Shown here one piece after another: positions 1-9,275 of a DNA stretch of 64,000 nt. Numbering within the stretch: the stretch's first letter is position 1; each line of letters opens with the position of its first letter. This stretch comes from Gracilaria domingensis (taxonomy: Eukaryota > Rhodophyta > Florideophyceae > Gracilariales > Gracilariaceae). The notes under the pieces were generated by a model. That model was not told where the DNA came from. It saw only the letters and a program-made list of their open reading frames with translations, and did no database searches. The DNA lies in assembly GCA_022539475.1 (NCBI GenBank), contig VCMS01000057.1, positions 62,001 through 126,000 on the forward strand. Direction: 5' to 3'. The position numbers were made by a program, and so were the translations under genes.

Positions 1-873
1 TTACAGATGAGCAGTTAACGTGAGTTGGTGATGCATGATTCTCCGGGCCAAAATGCATCTAAACTTCTCTTTTTGGGGTCTGGAGCTACTGAAGAATGTC
101 ATCGACATCGCTGTAGCGCTGGTTGAGATTTCGCTGCAAACGGTGGAAGTAAGAGCAGCGGAGAAGATGGATGAACACGGATACGCGTGGCGAGTAAAAA
201 CGAAACTAGGAGCCCAGGTGTTCACTAAACGTTGTTCACGCGGAAAGCAACTTACAGTCAGTTAGAGAACTTGGCTAGGAGTAGAAAAGAAGTGCGGAAT
301 CCCGTTGAAACTGCAAATCAAGAACATTGGTTGCCAGAAAGGCCACACACAAAAACAATCACGTTGATATACATCCCGAAGTACACGTGGTATTCTAATT
401 CTACCAGCCGACGTGACGGATGAGTTGTTTCTGTTCAGACCTAGAAGTACTTTTGTAGGATGCGTCAGTGACTTCTATGAACGGCATTTTGTGCCCTATA
501 GAGCTTTGTACGATTGGGGTGGTGTCTGTAATGGCTCCTTTGTGTGAATTTGTCACCAATGATTATCGCACACGACGGGTTTTCTACATCAATGTGCTGC
601 GTGACTTAAACGAAAGTGTCAGCGATGAAGACACAATTCACACGGGATAGAGAGATTGGGAGCGATACAAACGAAGTAGAAAGAAGTGAAGAATGAGCAC
701 ATGTGCAATGATCAACAGGCGGAAAACCGAGTACATCTAACGTCAGGGCCTGGTCGATTTGGACTGTATAAAGCGATGTCCAAGTTTAACGTGGGATATA
801 TGTTACAGACTTTTACCAAGATTGCCGAAGGTGACCATGTTGAAATGATGGTCGGGCTGCTAGAAACTAATGA
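1..873. other. No gene recognised
   Basis: Only short reading frames are present here. The most protein-like is a 70-codon + strand frame at 686-898, which I cannot assign to any family. I see no RNA gene, no clear terminal repeat and no recognisable domain. The stretch may be intergenic or old decayed sequence. Confidence 0.4.
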
Positions 874-1514
874 TCATAAATTCTCTGGATACTGCTGAGA
901 AGCTTCTGACGGAGGTAACATAAAATCTTCAAAATCTTCCCACTCCGGATCCTGCTCTTCTTCTTCCACAATCTGCTCATCTTTATGAAAGTAGAAAACA
1001 TTTGGTGAGGCCTGTAACACAGAGTTTACTTCCGGCGCAGTGTTGGAATCAGTAAAGACATGGTCTCTTGGAACCTTCCACTTCTTAATCTTCTTCGAAG
1101 TAAACAACGCGTGGTTAAGTGAGCAAAAGATCATCTCATGACCTTTTCTGGATGCAATTGATGGCGGAGAGGCATCCTTATGCGTCTTTGAAGACTGAAA
1201 CTTCTTTGGAAGCTCGAAGAAGTCCTGCTAATTGAAAGCAATCGCAAAGCAAAAGTTCTCAACAGAGGCTTTTCTCGGTTGTGGATCCAGTGTAGCACTG
1301 GAACGTTGCGGTACGCATAAAGAACATTTCGCAATCGCGCACTGTCAGACTGCGATTTCCATAGTACTCTAATAAAGAGCAAATACTGGAAAAGCTCATG
1401 CACAATTCGATCCTCTTCTGCCGCTCTGTCTCGTCTTTGCCTTGCAGGGAAGACCTCTGACTTGACGAACTTCTTCATTTTGCGGAACACCATTTGCTGG
1501 TGTTCGAGACCCAA
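874..1514 (-). pseudogene. Decayed ORF of unknown family
   Basis: I do not recognise the product. The frame ending at 874 is open from 1134. Read further upstream on the minus strand it stays protein-like, interrupted by in-frame stops near 1228-1230 and 1345-1347. The upstream part has a C-x2-C pair (KCSLC), and the C-terminal part is acidic (a run of four E, then PEWEDFEDF). A second minus frame at 1131-1514 overlaps it and is also composition-plausible, so a frameshift between the two is possible. I treat this as a remnant of one gene. It could instead be chance open frames. Confidence 0.3.
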
Positions 1515-1677
1515 TTCAAAGTTTATGGTGCGAACATCCAGAAATTACGAAACATAATGCATCTTTTGAAGCAATGGTACCTTTCGCCCGGCCCTTTTAC
1601 ATCGCTCGTCAAATACTTTCATTACCCCATCTTTTCGTTCCCCACCTCTGTCTCTTGCAGATGCTGGTTTTTGGCGA

Positions 1678-1777
1678 GGGTCGTCCAGAAATTGGCAAGG
1701 GTCGTCCAGTAAATTTTTTGAAAAAATATCGAGATCAATTATTTCAAAATTTGCAGATAATTGCTTGGGTCGTCCAG
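1678..1777 (+). repeat. Three copies of GGGTCGTCCAG
   Basis: The 11-mer GGGTCGTCCAG occurs at 1678-1688, 1699-1709 and 1767-1777. The rest of 1515-2140 holds only short frames and nothing else I can name. Confidence 0.6.
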
Positions 1778-2142
1778 AATCGCTGTGCAGTAAATACTGG
1801 TGGGTTTTCCACTCATGCTAGTTCTTTAGTCGAGGGCTACCTGAACGGTATTTCGCGAAGTCTAGGTTCAGTTTCCATTAAGGTGCACATTACACGATAC
1901 CTTCTGCGGAATGATACCCTGCAACGCATGGAATACTGGTGCTAGTACAGATGATGCCCATTATGAAATCATACCGTTTTATTCGTATCTATTCTTCTAT
2001 CGACCGCTTTTGCTAACCACTATTTCGCTATATTACGTGTACCATTTCTCCATGATGGAGCGGGTGTAGGCGCAATCTGCGGCAGATGCCGCAGACCGCA
2101 CCTCCACCATAGTGCTGTATCGGTAGAACAAATACGCACTCC

Positions 2143-2228
2143 GAGAGGATGAGGCGCGAAGCGCCTCATCCTCTCCGTTCCTCATGTAGGGAACCATGCC
2201 CAGATGCATGGTTTCCTACTTGAGGAAC
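2143..2228. repeat. Two adjacent strong hairpins
   Basis: The first hairpin is a perfect 15-bp stem (2143-2157 with 2161-2175) closed by a GAA loop. The second (about 2178-2228) pairs GTTCCTCATGTAGGGAACCATGC with GCATGGTTTCCTACTTGAGGAAC allowing small mismatches. A weaker dyad, CTGCGGCAGATGCCGCAG, lies just upstream near 2081-2096. No T-rich tail or gene end is near enough to call these terminators. They may be structural ends of a mobile element. Confidence 0.6.
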
Positions 2229-2270
2229 CTGCACCTGCAACTCGTGAGCTACGTCCGCATCAAAAGTCAT

Positions 2271-2786
2271 TTACCTGTATACGCAAGCAGAAAGTATCCA
2301 TAAGTTAGTCAATTCTCCGTTGGATGCATTTGAAATGCGATGGAACCTACCATTGATAAAACAAAACAGAAACGTTGAGCTAGAAAAGTCGAGGGACCTA
2401 ATAACTCGCAAAGGGAAGAAGAAGAAGGAGAGGGATCGGTTAGATTACCAGCCCACGATCATCGTAAAGCACGAAAGGTGTCGAAGCGAGAACTCACAAG
2501 AAAGGACACCAAGAATGCCCATGCAGCAAACATACCGCAAGATGCGATAAACGAAAGAGCAGCCTATGTCCCAACCAAGCACCAGAATCGCCTATCCCGA
2601 ACAGCCAGAGATCGATCTTGAGAGACGAAATGAAATTGGTCGTTTACCTGTATACGCAAGCAGAGAATATCCATAAGTTAGTCAATGCTCCGTTGGATAC
2701 ATTTGAAATGGGATGGAACGTACCATTGATAAAACAAAACAGAAACGTTGCGCTAGAAAAGTCGAGGGACCTAGTAACTCGCAAAA
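2271..2786 (+). repeat. Direct repeat of about 142 bp, two copies
   Basis: 2271-2412 and 2644-2786 are near-identical direct copies, with only scattered substitutions. Both start TTACCTGTATACGCAAGCAG and end near a shared ACTCGCAAA. They are separated by about 230 bp. Neither holds a convincing ORF. They could be terminal repeats of a small element or a local tandem duplication. Confidence 0.75.
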
Positions 2787-2977
2787 GTAACCCAAAGCCT
2801 TTTTCCTGCCGTCTACATGTCGCAGAGCGCGAAGAGACGTGGTGAGGATTGGTTAGTTTAGAACAAAGATACGTAGAAGGATATGGAAGCACGTACGAAA
2901 AGACTGCACGGAGAGACTGCACGGAATACATCCGTGAGATACGGATGCTGTCCGCTTTATGGAGGCGTCCGACGAGG

Positions 2978-3064
2978 GCGGAGAAAGAGAATGAGGTACG
3001 CTTCATGTCCGCTTAATGGAATCCATTAAGCAGAGATGAAGCGTACTTCATTCTGTTTCTCCGC
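2978..3064. repeat. Long near-palindrome (about 43-bp arms)
   Basis: The sequence from GCGGAGAAAGAGAATGAGG to the mirrored CATTCTGTTTCTCCGC folds into one long hairpin. Its centre is the perfect palindrome GCTTAATGGAATCCATTAAGC. A further small dyad, CGCTACTTCGTAGCG, follows directly. It sits about 300 bp before the transposase ORF and could be an element end or a protein-binding structure. The flanking stretch up to 3377 has a GGC-repeat tract near 3170-3188 and no gene I recognise. Confidence 0.7.
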
Positions 3065-3377
3065 ACGCTACTTCGTAGCGAGTGCGAGGGCGGAAAAAAG
3101 TACGACGGAGCGGAGTAGAACGCGAGGATGGCACGGATCACGACGGTAACAGAAGGTCGGACGTCGGACGGGCGGCGGCGGCGGCGGAGGGAAGAGATTT
3201 ATTTTTCTGTGCGAGATTGGACAAGTGTACAGCCTACAACGTTGCGAAACCACAGGTTTATAACCAGTGGTAGATAATACGAGAAGTACACCCTTTTGTT
3301 GAGGTCGACGTGTACCTACGTTCCTTTTTGAACGAAAGCACGTGATTTAAACTCAAAATATATTCTCCGTTCTCAGC

Positions 3378-4067
3378 ATGACGTCGATCTTGACTGTCGC
3401 TCGACCTCCTTCTCCCTTCTTACAACCTTCCCTTGCAGTCTTTGTCGTCGTTTCTCGTTCATTTCTTCTTCCCATGGTCTACTACTGTACACATAAGAAG
3501 CGTGGGTGCCCCTTCGTTACTCGCCGAGGAGTCTTATCTCTTCAACAGCATGTCAACCATTGCCCGTTTCGTCTGAAAGCAGCGCTGGAAGACGACAATA
3601 GCCGGCCCATTCGGAGAAGCAAGCGTCTCAAGCTTTCCGCGCCCGCGCCCGCATCTTCCGAAACGGTCACTGCCCCTTGTCGCCTTCCCGAGCCTCCGCT
3701 GTCCGAGGACATCGTCGACCCCACTCCATGCGCCCCTCCCATTCCGGACACTTTGCATTGTGTTTCTCCTTCCCCGGGTCCCGCGTCATTAGAGCGAGAA
3801 CACGGAAGCAGTTCCCGCCCAGTGCCTTCTGAGGAGACCCTCGGTGATTTGCATATAGATTATCTCACAGTTTGTCTGGCTTCAGTAGCTTCCAACCTTG
3901 GTCATCGTGAGGCTGACGAGCTAATTGGGCTACTTCGGAACCCGCGATTCTTGCAAAAGCGATTCAACGAGACCATAACAAGTCCCAAGCGCTGTGCAGA
4001 ACTGAAGAACGCCATTTTCGAACGATACGCCTCAAAGGACCGTTTCAATCGAAGAACTGTCTCATAA
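3378..4067 (+). pseudogene. N-terminal part of KDZ/Plavaka-like transposase, zinc finger
   Basis: This 229-codon frame has a Cys/His cluster at about residues 37-58 (YYCTHKKRGC, then HVNHC), resembling the N-terminal zinc finger of large eukaryotic transposases. A Ser/Pro-rich linker with basic clusters (RPIRRSKRLKL) follows. The M at about residue 33, just before the finger, may be the true start. The frame ends in TAA at 4065-4067, but the same frame continues open (EGCKCSATLYTRDP) straight into the transposase core at 4122. I therefore read the TAA as a disabling stop inside one gene. Zinc finger and position are seen; DNA-binding function is inferred. Confidence 0.55.
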
Positions 4068-4121
4068 GAAGGATGTAAGTGCAGCGCCACTCTCTACACG
4101 AGAGACCCCGTTCAGACACTT

Positions 4122-5747
4122 GTGAAACAGCTCCAGTTGGCTAACAACGAAAACACATTCTTCCACCCTATACCTCAGACCCACTCCACGAAAATATCTC
4201 ACCCCATGTCCGGCTCTCTCGCAAGAGACGCCACCTCAAAACTTAAGGAAATGGTCATGGGCTCTTTGAATAGTAGAATAGTGTGGTACTCCCAAGAAAT
4301 AAGTTACAGTGAATCTTTCGTAGGTCTTCTGCAGGTATACACCGATAAGTCTTCAACAACTCTAAAGCAAACATCGGTTACCGCCTATCCTCTTCACCTC
4401 ATATTTCTCAACTTCTCCGACGAGCTTCGCCGTAAGTGTATCCGTGATGACCTCACAGTAGTGGCATACTTCCCTACCACACTGATCGAGGTTTCCGCAT
4501 CTGAAGCAGACGCAATGCCATTCGTTTCTAGCAAGTCTCTACGCGAGTCCAGGATGCAAATCCTTCAAGAATCTCTTCGTCAAGTCCTGGAGCCCATTCT
4601 AAATCTCACGCAGAAAGGTTTTCAGTTCATCGGCGAAGACAAACTAAGTCGAGTGTGCCATCCTCTGCTTGCAAGTTATTGTGCGGATATTCCTGAGGCT
4701 AAGGACATTCTGTCCATTCTTCATGGGACCAAAACGGAAAGCCCGTGTCATAGATGCAAAGCCCCTCGCTCATCTTTATGCAGTCCTATTCCCACCTCAT
4801 TCAACGGACGTTCTCAAAAGCACACGAAAAGCATCCGAAAGAAATACGCAGCTATCTTGCAACATGCACAAAAAGACGAGGCGGAAAGACGTCCACGTCG
4901 TGCGAGGGAGAGGAGATCTCAAGCGGATACTCTGATGCGTTCAAATTCCATATCTCTCATTCCTTCGTTCCTCGAAACTTCCGTAAGCCTTGGAATGATC
5001 CCGGGATTGTCTCTATACAGTCTGTTCTCATTCGAACCATTACACAACTTGCATCTCGGCATCTCAAAGTTGATAAAAACGGCCACAATCGAGAGACTGC
5101 AGTCAGACACCCTGTGCACCACAATAGGAACATCTGCATCGAGTTCTTTTCGAACGATACGCACCCAACTCCTCAACCATGCAAACGCAATTCTAGCTGC
5201 CATAGAACGCGATTCTCCTGCCAAAGGTTTACATATCGATTTCTCCACGCAGGAGAAAGGCAAATCTTTGAATGGTATCTTCACGAAAGACGGTCTCCGT
5301 GGAATGCTGGAGGCCAAAAACTACAAAGCACTTGACATGGTCTTTCCCTTCATAGGAGCATTCTTTGACATATGCTGTGGAGAACAGGACGTTGCCCCAA
5401 TCACAACCGTTTTCTCTCAGTACTCGGACTTGCTTTCGACCTTATTCAGATACAATCGTGACCCGTATTGGACTGAAAGCTCTCTCCTGTGTCTTAGTTC
5501 GGAGATTGAAGCCTTCAAGCGTTCCGCAACAAAGACTCTGGCGGATTTTCATCGCTCCAGACTGGGAACTCTGAAGTTTCATCTTCTCGATCATCTCGTG
5601 GACGATATTCGCCGTCTGGGAAGTATCAAGTACTACGACGCAGGCATATACGAGCATGCACACCTGCTATTTAAGAGACACTACAAAAAGACGTCCAGAA
5701 GAACAGCAACGGCTGTGGAAGAGACTATTCGCTCCATTGAGCACTGA
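4122..5747 (+). pseudogene. KDZ/Plavaka/Tnp2-like transposase core
   Basis: This 541-codon segment has the layout of the Tnp2/Plavaka/KDZ transposase group, which cuts and pastes DNA with an RNase-H-fold domain. An early acidic motif lies in VYTDKSSTT. A CHRC zinc-type pair follows in ESPCHRCKAP, and then FEPLHNLHLGISK, the counterpart of the family's DPxHNLxLG motif. The C-terminal region has YYDAGIYEHAHLLFK, a candidate for the third acidic residue. In FEPLHN an E stands where the family usually has D. The frame has no ATG near its start and continues from 3378 through a TAA; it ends in TGA at 5745-5747, after which the same frame stays open for about 50 more codons. It probably is an inactivated copy. 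Family is assigned by motif recall, not by a search. Confidence 0.6.
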
Positions 5748-5872
5748 CATGTTAGAAAGCAATGGAATGGCAATACTCCTTACCAGCGTAATCCAGGTTT
5801 ACCAGGAACTTCCACACAGCTTCCTCGGTTTGCAATGAGAGGGCGTTCTTTCACTTTACGAGCTCTTCAACC

Positions 5873-6652
5873 TTGTGTTTCAAGTATGTCCAGTTAAAAA
5901 CATGGACTGCTGTTAGAGAGATGTTCTCAAGTAGGGACACAAGGTCGATTCTTGATCAAATTGGTGAACAGGCCCTTCCTCCTTTCCTCAGTCTCGTGAA
6001 AGAAACACTGGATGAGCACTCTATTATATACTTCCCAGAAAAGACAAGGATAAGTCTGGTGAATTCGGCCCTCGTGAAAGGCGATTTCGTTCCGACTCTT
6101 GAACACTTCGATTCGTCTTCTAAGGCACTTAAGCTGGGACGACCCAAATACCCCATCATCCAACGTTTCTTCGCTTCTCCAGCATTTGGTCCCAGTAGAA
6201 AGCCAAAGTTTTCCACTGTATTGGTAAGCGGAGAAGATTCAGAGACTTGGGTTGCCCAGGTAGTCGCTCTGATTCGAATATCTCTCCTTGATTCTGCACT
6301 TACCGCACCAGAGGTGGCATTCGTCCGGTATTTCGAGGTTTTACCCCCCGCAACAAACATCGACCACATATTGAAATGCATATCTTTACGGTGGGCTACA
6401 AACGATGAAAAGAACCACACTCTTCCGTTCCCTTGTCATTCCAAAGCGGGGACTATTGTAGAGTTAACTCCTCGGTACGGGATGGTTCCGGCTTCTGCAC
6501 TACAGGGAACTGTCCATGTTGTTCGATCAAACTACCCTGCTCCACCTTTTTGTCCTCCACTTCAATGGTTTCAACACCGATTCTACATCAATCGATTCTA
6601 TCATGATTCAGATGAAGGACCAACTGAGCACGTTGATCTTGTACAGCCTTAA
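5873..6652 (+). pseudogene. C-terminal region of the same transposase
   Basis: This 259-codon frame is shifted relative to the core at 4122-5747. It has the feel of the C-terminal domain that ends KDZ/Plavaka transposases: a stretch ending VAFVRYFEVL, then LKCISLRW, then PRYGMVPASALQGTVHVV, then FYINRFYHDSDE. A frameshift between 5748 and 5873 would join it to the core. It ends at 6652 and overlaps by four bases the end of the convergent minus-strand gene at 6649, so the two units are packed tail to tail. Assignment is by pattern only. Confidence 0.5.
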
Positions 6653-7710
6653 ACATTAAGGGCTCCATCCTCTACATGTTCACCTTGTGGTGCCTTTTCT
6701 TGTGATCCTGTGTTACTTCCGAAATCGTTCATGACCATTTCCTTGAACTCCATATCCCCTTCCTCGCATTCACCAACGAAACAATCGCTAATAGACCCCA
6801 ATCTTCGGCTCACACTGTCAATAAAAAATTGTTCTTTCACAGTGAGGTAAAGTCTTCCGTTCGACGGCGTTCGATATCCAAATGTAGCCTCTCTCATGTC
6901 ATTACCAAGAACCTTAGTCCAATCTTCCGTTGTCGTTCCACAATTATGAAACTCGCTGGAATTGGTCCTCAAGACACGTTGCCTAACATCCCCCAGAACA
7001 TTCTTTAAACACAGAGGTAGCAGTTCGGCAAACGTCTTTGTAAACAGTTTCTGTCTCTGGCCACCTCTTGACACATCCGTACTTAGAAGGCTCACAACCG
7101 TCAACACCCAAGCGTCCAAACGTGCGAGCAACAGTATTGTGCCATCTAAAAAGGTGCCCGTATCCTTGTCTTCCACATCATACCCAATAAACTCCTTCAG
7201 TACTTGTACCCCGACACGGTTTCGGAAGAACAAGTCTTGATCTTCCGTCAGCGTATCCTCGACATTGTCCGCATTGGAGTACTTTAGACGAACAAATGGG
7301 GCTTTTCTCCACCATGAAGTGTTCGGTACACCATTTTCGTCAAGACGCAGTATGTTCTTCTGCGCTTCCTTCAACTGCATTGTGAGTTCGTCATCATTCT
7401 CTTCTACCAGCTTTGTTCTTCTCCAAATCAGATCGTACCCCAGGAGCAGAAATAGTTTATCCCTCGTATTTCTCTTACGAACGCCCACGACGTCACTCAT
7501 GGTCTGCCGCATTCTCTGCTTAAGGCACATATCTGCACAAAGTTCCAGTATACACCTGTCGGTAAGAGATGCTTTTCTAATACCTTCCCAGCTCAACTCC
7601 TTCAACTCGATTTCAACCATTTTCTTCAGCAAAGCATTTGCCCCCCCCTCTACCGACGGTGTGAACATGCCAAAACTGCCCAAGAGCTCCACGGGGTTTT
7701 TAGGAACCAT
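6649..7710 (-). CDS. Unknown protein, downstream part of 9246-6649 frame
   Basis: This is a 353-codon frame of unrecognised family. It is alpha-helical in character with mixed charge and no transmembrane segment. Its ATG (7710-7708) follows immediately after the TAA (7713-7711) of the frame at 7711-9246, and both lie in the same phase. The pair is therefore either one 865-codon gene broken by a stop, or a stop-restart arrangement (TAAATG). The C-terminal tail is acidic and low-complexity. It lies last in the tightly packed minus-strand array that starts at 12412, so co-transcription is likely. No function can be assigned. Confidence 0.55.
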   Translation of the reverse strand: MVPKNPVELLGSFGMFTPSVEGGANALLKKMVEIELKELSWEGIRKASLTDRCILELCADMCLKQRMRQTMSDVVGVRKRNTRDKLFLLLGYDLIWRRTKLVEENDDELTMQLKEAQKNILRLDENGVPNTSWWRKAPFVRLKYSNADNVEDTLTEDQDLFFRNRVGVQVLKEFIGYDVEDKDTGTFLDGTILLLARLDAWVLTVVSLLSTDVSRGGQRQKLFTKTFAELLPLCLKNVLGDVRQRVLRTNSSEFHNCGTTTEDWTKVLGNDMREATFGYRTPSNGRLYLTVKEQFFIDSVSRRLGSISDCFVGECEEGDMEFKEMVMNDFGSNTGSQEKAPQGEHVEDGALNV

Positions 7711-9246
7711 TTATGAACCACCTTCCTCCGGCTCAATAAGCCCTTCCCCACTCTCAGTTGCGTCTTCCACCTTCTCGGCACGGTTACCCCAATTTCGGGT
7801 GAGCGACTCACCTTCGAGCCATAGCTCACTTGTATCTCTCCTTGCCCACGTCAGCATGTTGTGATACACTGCTCGAGCAACCCCTCGAAACTCGTCGCAC
7901 ACCTCAATTTTATGCTTCTTTCGACCTGTCTGCCGAGGTTCACCAGCACGTGTACTCCTATCTCCCTCCTGTTTCAGTGCCCCTCTTAGCCCTTCAATGA
8001 CTAGATCCTTCTCTTCAAGCCTCTTTTTCAAAGCCGTACTCTGCTCTTGGGCGACCTTCACTAGAATTCCCCGAACCATCAAGTCCTCTTGTAGCGTCTT
8101 AACCTTTTCTTTCAAGCAATTCAGTTCATTTAAAAGATCAGGTCTGTTCATAGAGCTTGAATTCACACCAGTTCGGATATCTTCCGTTATTTCCCTAGCT
8201 TCTTCGGCGACAGGCCCCGGTAATGCCGCAGGATTCGGTGTTATTTCGTTACTGGAACTATCTTCATGTACCATAGCCTTAGACACGAGAGGCTGCAGGC
8301 GTTCTGTGTCCACCCTTGTCACGGCTCCGAGCTCCAACTCCGGTGTCTGTCCTCCTCCATGGCATAGTATATCAGATGAATTGGGCCTCGTACGAGCTGC
8401 AACGGCCCCCGTTCTGGAAAGAGGGGAAGGTCGAGGAGTAACTCGTCTATCAGTTGTCTCTCGATTTCTTATTGTCTTTCTCCCTTGTCCGGACCCATTG
8501 CCAGGCATGATACGATTCATAGCGGCCCCAGTTCTAGAAGACAGGGATGGACGTGACGATCTTAATATACTAGGGCTCTCACGACTTCTCGTCATTGTCC
8601 CTTGCTGTCCAGATCCACTGGGCGGCGTAACCCGTGCCCCAGTAGCTCCGGTCTTCGATATCGGCCGGGGACATGAAGGTTTTGGTGTCATACGAACCTC
8701 TTCGGTTCCAGTTGTCATACCCTCCTGTCCTGACCCGCTGGGCCGAGTTACCTCATCTTCTTGAGGAGCAGAGACAGATGCACGATTTGCATTATCGGCA
8801 GTTGACGGCACGACATCGTTCGCTGATCCACGAATTCTTGACGCAATCCCGGAAGACGCTCCGCTGCGAGATGGGCGAGAGAGTCCTGTAGAAGGACGCC
8901 CACTGACTCTCTCCTTCGTCGAGGACGACTTCCGTTTAGGAAGTGCGGTGCTTGTAGCCTGATTCGTATCATCCGATGATCTTCTCTTCTTCTGTCCACT
9001 CTTGTTCCGCTGCGTACTATTTCGCTTTCTCGGCGTTATACCCATGTTGTGGAGATAAACGGGGTAATGAAACGAAATTGTTGGGGGGGGGGTGCATGGT
9101 TCAGATATTCCGGGAGACTCCGCAGTTCCTGCTTTTGAGGAATTTGAGGTGCCCAATGGGTCGCAAATATCGCCGTTACAGATGAAGAGCTCCAGTGTAC
9201 ATGTACAACAACGCGTATTGCAGGCAGCTGCAACACTCACAAGCAT
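7711..9246 (-). CDS. Repeat and coiled-coil protein of unknown function
   Basis: This 511-codon frame starts 30 nt after the stop of the methyltransferase-SET gene. The first 67 codons are Cys-rich and unusual; the M at codon 68 (about 9045), followed by basic GITPRKRNSTQ, looks like a better protein start. Basic Ser/Arg-rich sequence follows with a KKRR cluster. Next come three tandem repeats of about 40 residues, each with a GSGQ core and an R/K-TGA end. A leucine-rich coiled coil follows at about residues 365-425. The C-terminal part (WARRDTSELWLEGESLTRNW) is globular in character. The frame ends in TAA directly before the ATG of the 353-codon frame. I infer a nuclear, possibly DNA- or partner-binding role from the basic tracts and coiled coil; the family is unknown. 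Confidence 0.55.
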   Translation of the reverse strand: MLVSVAAACNTRCCTCTLELFICNGDICDPLGTSNSSKAGTAESPGISEPCTPPPTISFHYPVYLHNMGITPRKRNSTQRNKSGQKKRRSSDDTNQATSTALPKRKSSSTKERVSGRPSTGLSRPSRSGASSGIASRIRGSANDVVPSTADNANRASVSAPQEDEVTRPSGSGQEGMTTGTEEVRMTPKPSCPRPISKTGATGARVTPPSGSGQQGTMTRSRESPSILRSSRPSLSSRTGAAMNRIMPGNGSGQGRKTIRNRETTDRRVTPRPSPLSRTGAVAARTRPNSSDILCHGGGQTPELELGAVTRVDTERLQPLVSKAMVHEDSSSNEITPNPAALPGPVAEEAREITEDIRTGVNSSSMNRPDLLNELNCLKEKVKTLQEDLMVRGILVKVAQEQSTALKKRLEEKDLVIEGLRGALKQEGDRSTRAGEPRQTGRKKHKIEVCDEFRGVARAVYHNMLTWARRDTSELWLEGESLTRNWGNRAEKVEDATESGEGLIEPEEGGS

Positions 9247-9275
9247 ATTTACTTTCTATTCGGTACTGAACTCAT

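Noticed and set aside
4075-4085. GTAAGT splice donor after the zinc-finger frame
   Set aside because: The TAA lies before it, so splicing there would not restore the frame.
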